Positions 63,530-64,000 of a stretch of 64,000 nucleotides of DNA are shown one piece after another. Position numbers and translations under genes: made by a program. Source of the stretch: an uncultured Bacteroides sp. (GTDB lineage Bacteria; Bacteroidota; Bacteroidia; Bacteroidales; Bacteroidaceae). The stretch covers positions 124,001-188,000 of the forward strand of contig CALUOO010000004.1 in the NCBI GenBank assembly GCA_944322345.1, read 5' to 3'. The notes beneath the pieces are model-generated. The model worked only from the letters and a program-made list of their open reading frames with translations, had not been told where the DNA came from and searched no databases. How positions within the stretch are numbered: the stretch's first letter is position 1; the number at the start of each line of letters is the position of its first letter.

Positions 63530-63620
63530 TTGTCAGCAAAGGTTAGCTGACGTGTTGGGAAAGGTTGGCTGACATGTCAGCAAAGGTTACCCAATCTGTT
63601 GGCAAAGGTTAGCTGACATG
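63530..63620 (+). repeat. 22-bp repeat array, locus D
   Basis: Four units; cores AAAGGTTA in three and AAAGGTTG in one. The first unit is a hairpin with GTCAGC / GCTGAC. It follows the end of the protease operon by about 75 bases. Just after it (63625-63665) are further short GAGTTGAC / CAAGTTGAC repeats. Confidence 0.85.
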
Positions 63621-63816
63621 AGGTCAGTAGACGAGTTGACAAGTAAACAAGTTGACGAGAGGACAAGGCTCTTTCTAAGTTTGTTTGAACCTGATAGGCT
63701 TATATTTTAAGCCTTCATCTGCAACTAAACTATTCGTTGTAGAACCCAACCGGAGAGAAAACATTACAAGCTGTAATGGGATTCCTACGGTTTGGGTATA
63801 AAACAAAATCACGAAT

Positions 63817-63851
63817 GTGAATAAGAATATTCACTTATTCTGTGAATATTC
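63817..63851. promoter_or_regulatory. operator of a toxin-antitoxin gene
   Basis: Three phased half-sites: GTGAATA (63817-63823), TATTCAC (63828-63834) and GTGAATA (63842-63848). The outer pair makes a 10-bp perfect inverted repeat, GAATATTCAC / GTGAATATTC, with a seven-base gap. It overlaps the -33 region of the promoter at 63865, as expected for autorepression. Confidence 0.75.
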
Positions 63852-63864
63852 TGAAGGAAAGCGT

Positions 63865-63872
63865 TATCTTTG
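63865..63872 (+). promoter_or_regulatory. -7 box of the last gene
   Basis: TATCTTTG, an exact TAnnTTTG, 20 bases before the ATG at 63893; the -33 element is hidden in the operator. Confidence 0.7.
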
Positions 63873-63892
63873 CACATGTACGAAAAGGCATT

Positions 63893-64000
63893 ATGTTAAT
63901 AGAGTTCGATAAAGACTATTTACGTGAATTATTTGAGCTGGGATATACAAATGACAAAAAGCACAGATTTCAGCCTGAAATAATCAAGGGCTATAAAAAG
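63893..64000 (+). CDS. RelE/HigB-like toxin, 3' end outside window
   Basis: 36 codons are visible: MLIEFDKDYLRELFELGYTN then DKKHRFQPEIIKGYKK. This is the usual start of the small RelE/ParE-superfamily toxins of the HigB type, which cleave mRNA at the ribosome; the toxin-first gene order would place the antitoxin downstream, beyond the window. The palindromic operator upstream supports a toxin-antitoxin module. Only about a third of the protein can be seen. Confidence 0.75.
   Translation, partial: MLIEFDKDYLRELFELGYTNDKKHRFQPEIIKGYKK

Overview
The window reads as chromosome of a gut Bacteroidales bacterium, most likely Bacteroides or Phocaeicola. Evidence includes SusC/SusD pairs, a hybrid two-component regulator next to glycosidase genes, -7 promoter elements of the form TAnnTTTG, a 33-residue 'smalltalk' protein beside an HU-like protein, and many small lipoproteins. 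No rRNA, tRNA or CRISPR array was seen.

Layout. 1-9000 holds ordinary chromosomal genes: a cut-off alpha/beta hydrolase, a secreted protein of unknown role, a TIM-barrel glycosidase-like lipoprotein, a monooxygenase-fold lipoprotein, ychF, a ketopantoate reductase-like gene, lgt and a secreted esterase. 9000-20800 is a sucrose/raffinose-type utilisation locus: outer-membrane barrel, GH32, GH36, MFS transporter, fructokinase and a hybrid two-component sensor with a periplasmic sugar-binding domain. It has no SusC/SusD pair, and a perfect 30-bp palindrome lies ahead of the first gene. 20843-27598 is a foreign defence island on the minus strand: a BcgI-like nuclease-methylase, its specificity subunit, a Cro-like controller, a DUF3800 protein and a Fic protein. 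The two ends of one methyltransferase gene lie on either side of it, so the island appears to have inserted there. mutS follows.

30250-33700 has a candidate small RNA, several repeat families and a cluster of a zinc-ribbon protein, a DUF4373-like protein, an HU-like protein and a smalltalk protein. 33800-51900 is a polymorphic-toxin (Rhs/YD-repeat) region: a truncated Rhs with a zinc-metallopeptidase-like tip, a complete Rhs split over two genes, two orphan cassettes with nearly identical cores and different C-terminal tips, candidate immunity genes, and a small fossil of a further cassette. 52000-63500 holds a flavin-binding stress-type protein and a six-gene SusC/SusD operon. Its partners are a FISUMP lipoprotein, a double thioredoxin-domain protein and an aspartic-protease/PDZ protein rather than glycosidases. 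The window ends in the first codons of a HigB/RelE-like toxin with a palindromic operator.

The least explained signal is a family of four intergenic arrays at about 2.2, 31.0, 52.0 and 63.6 kb. Each is built of 22-bp units with a constant AAAGGTTA core flanked by interchangeable half-palindromes, always in the same orientation. A second family of A-rich phased repeats sits directly before the start codons of five genes.
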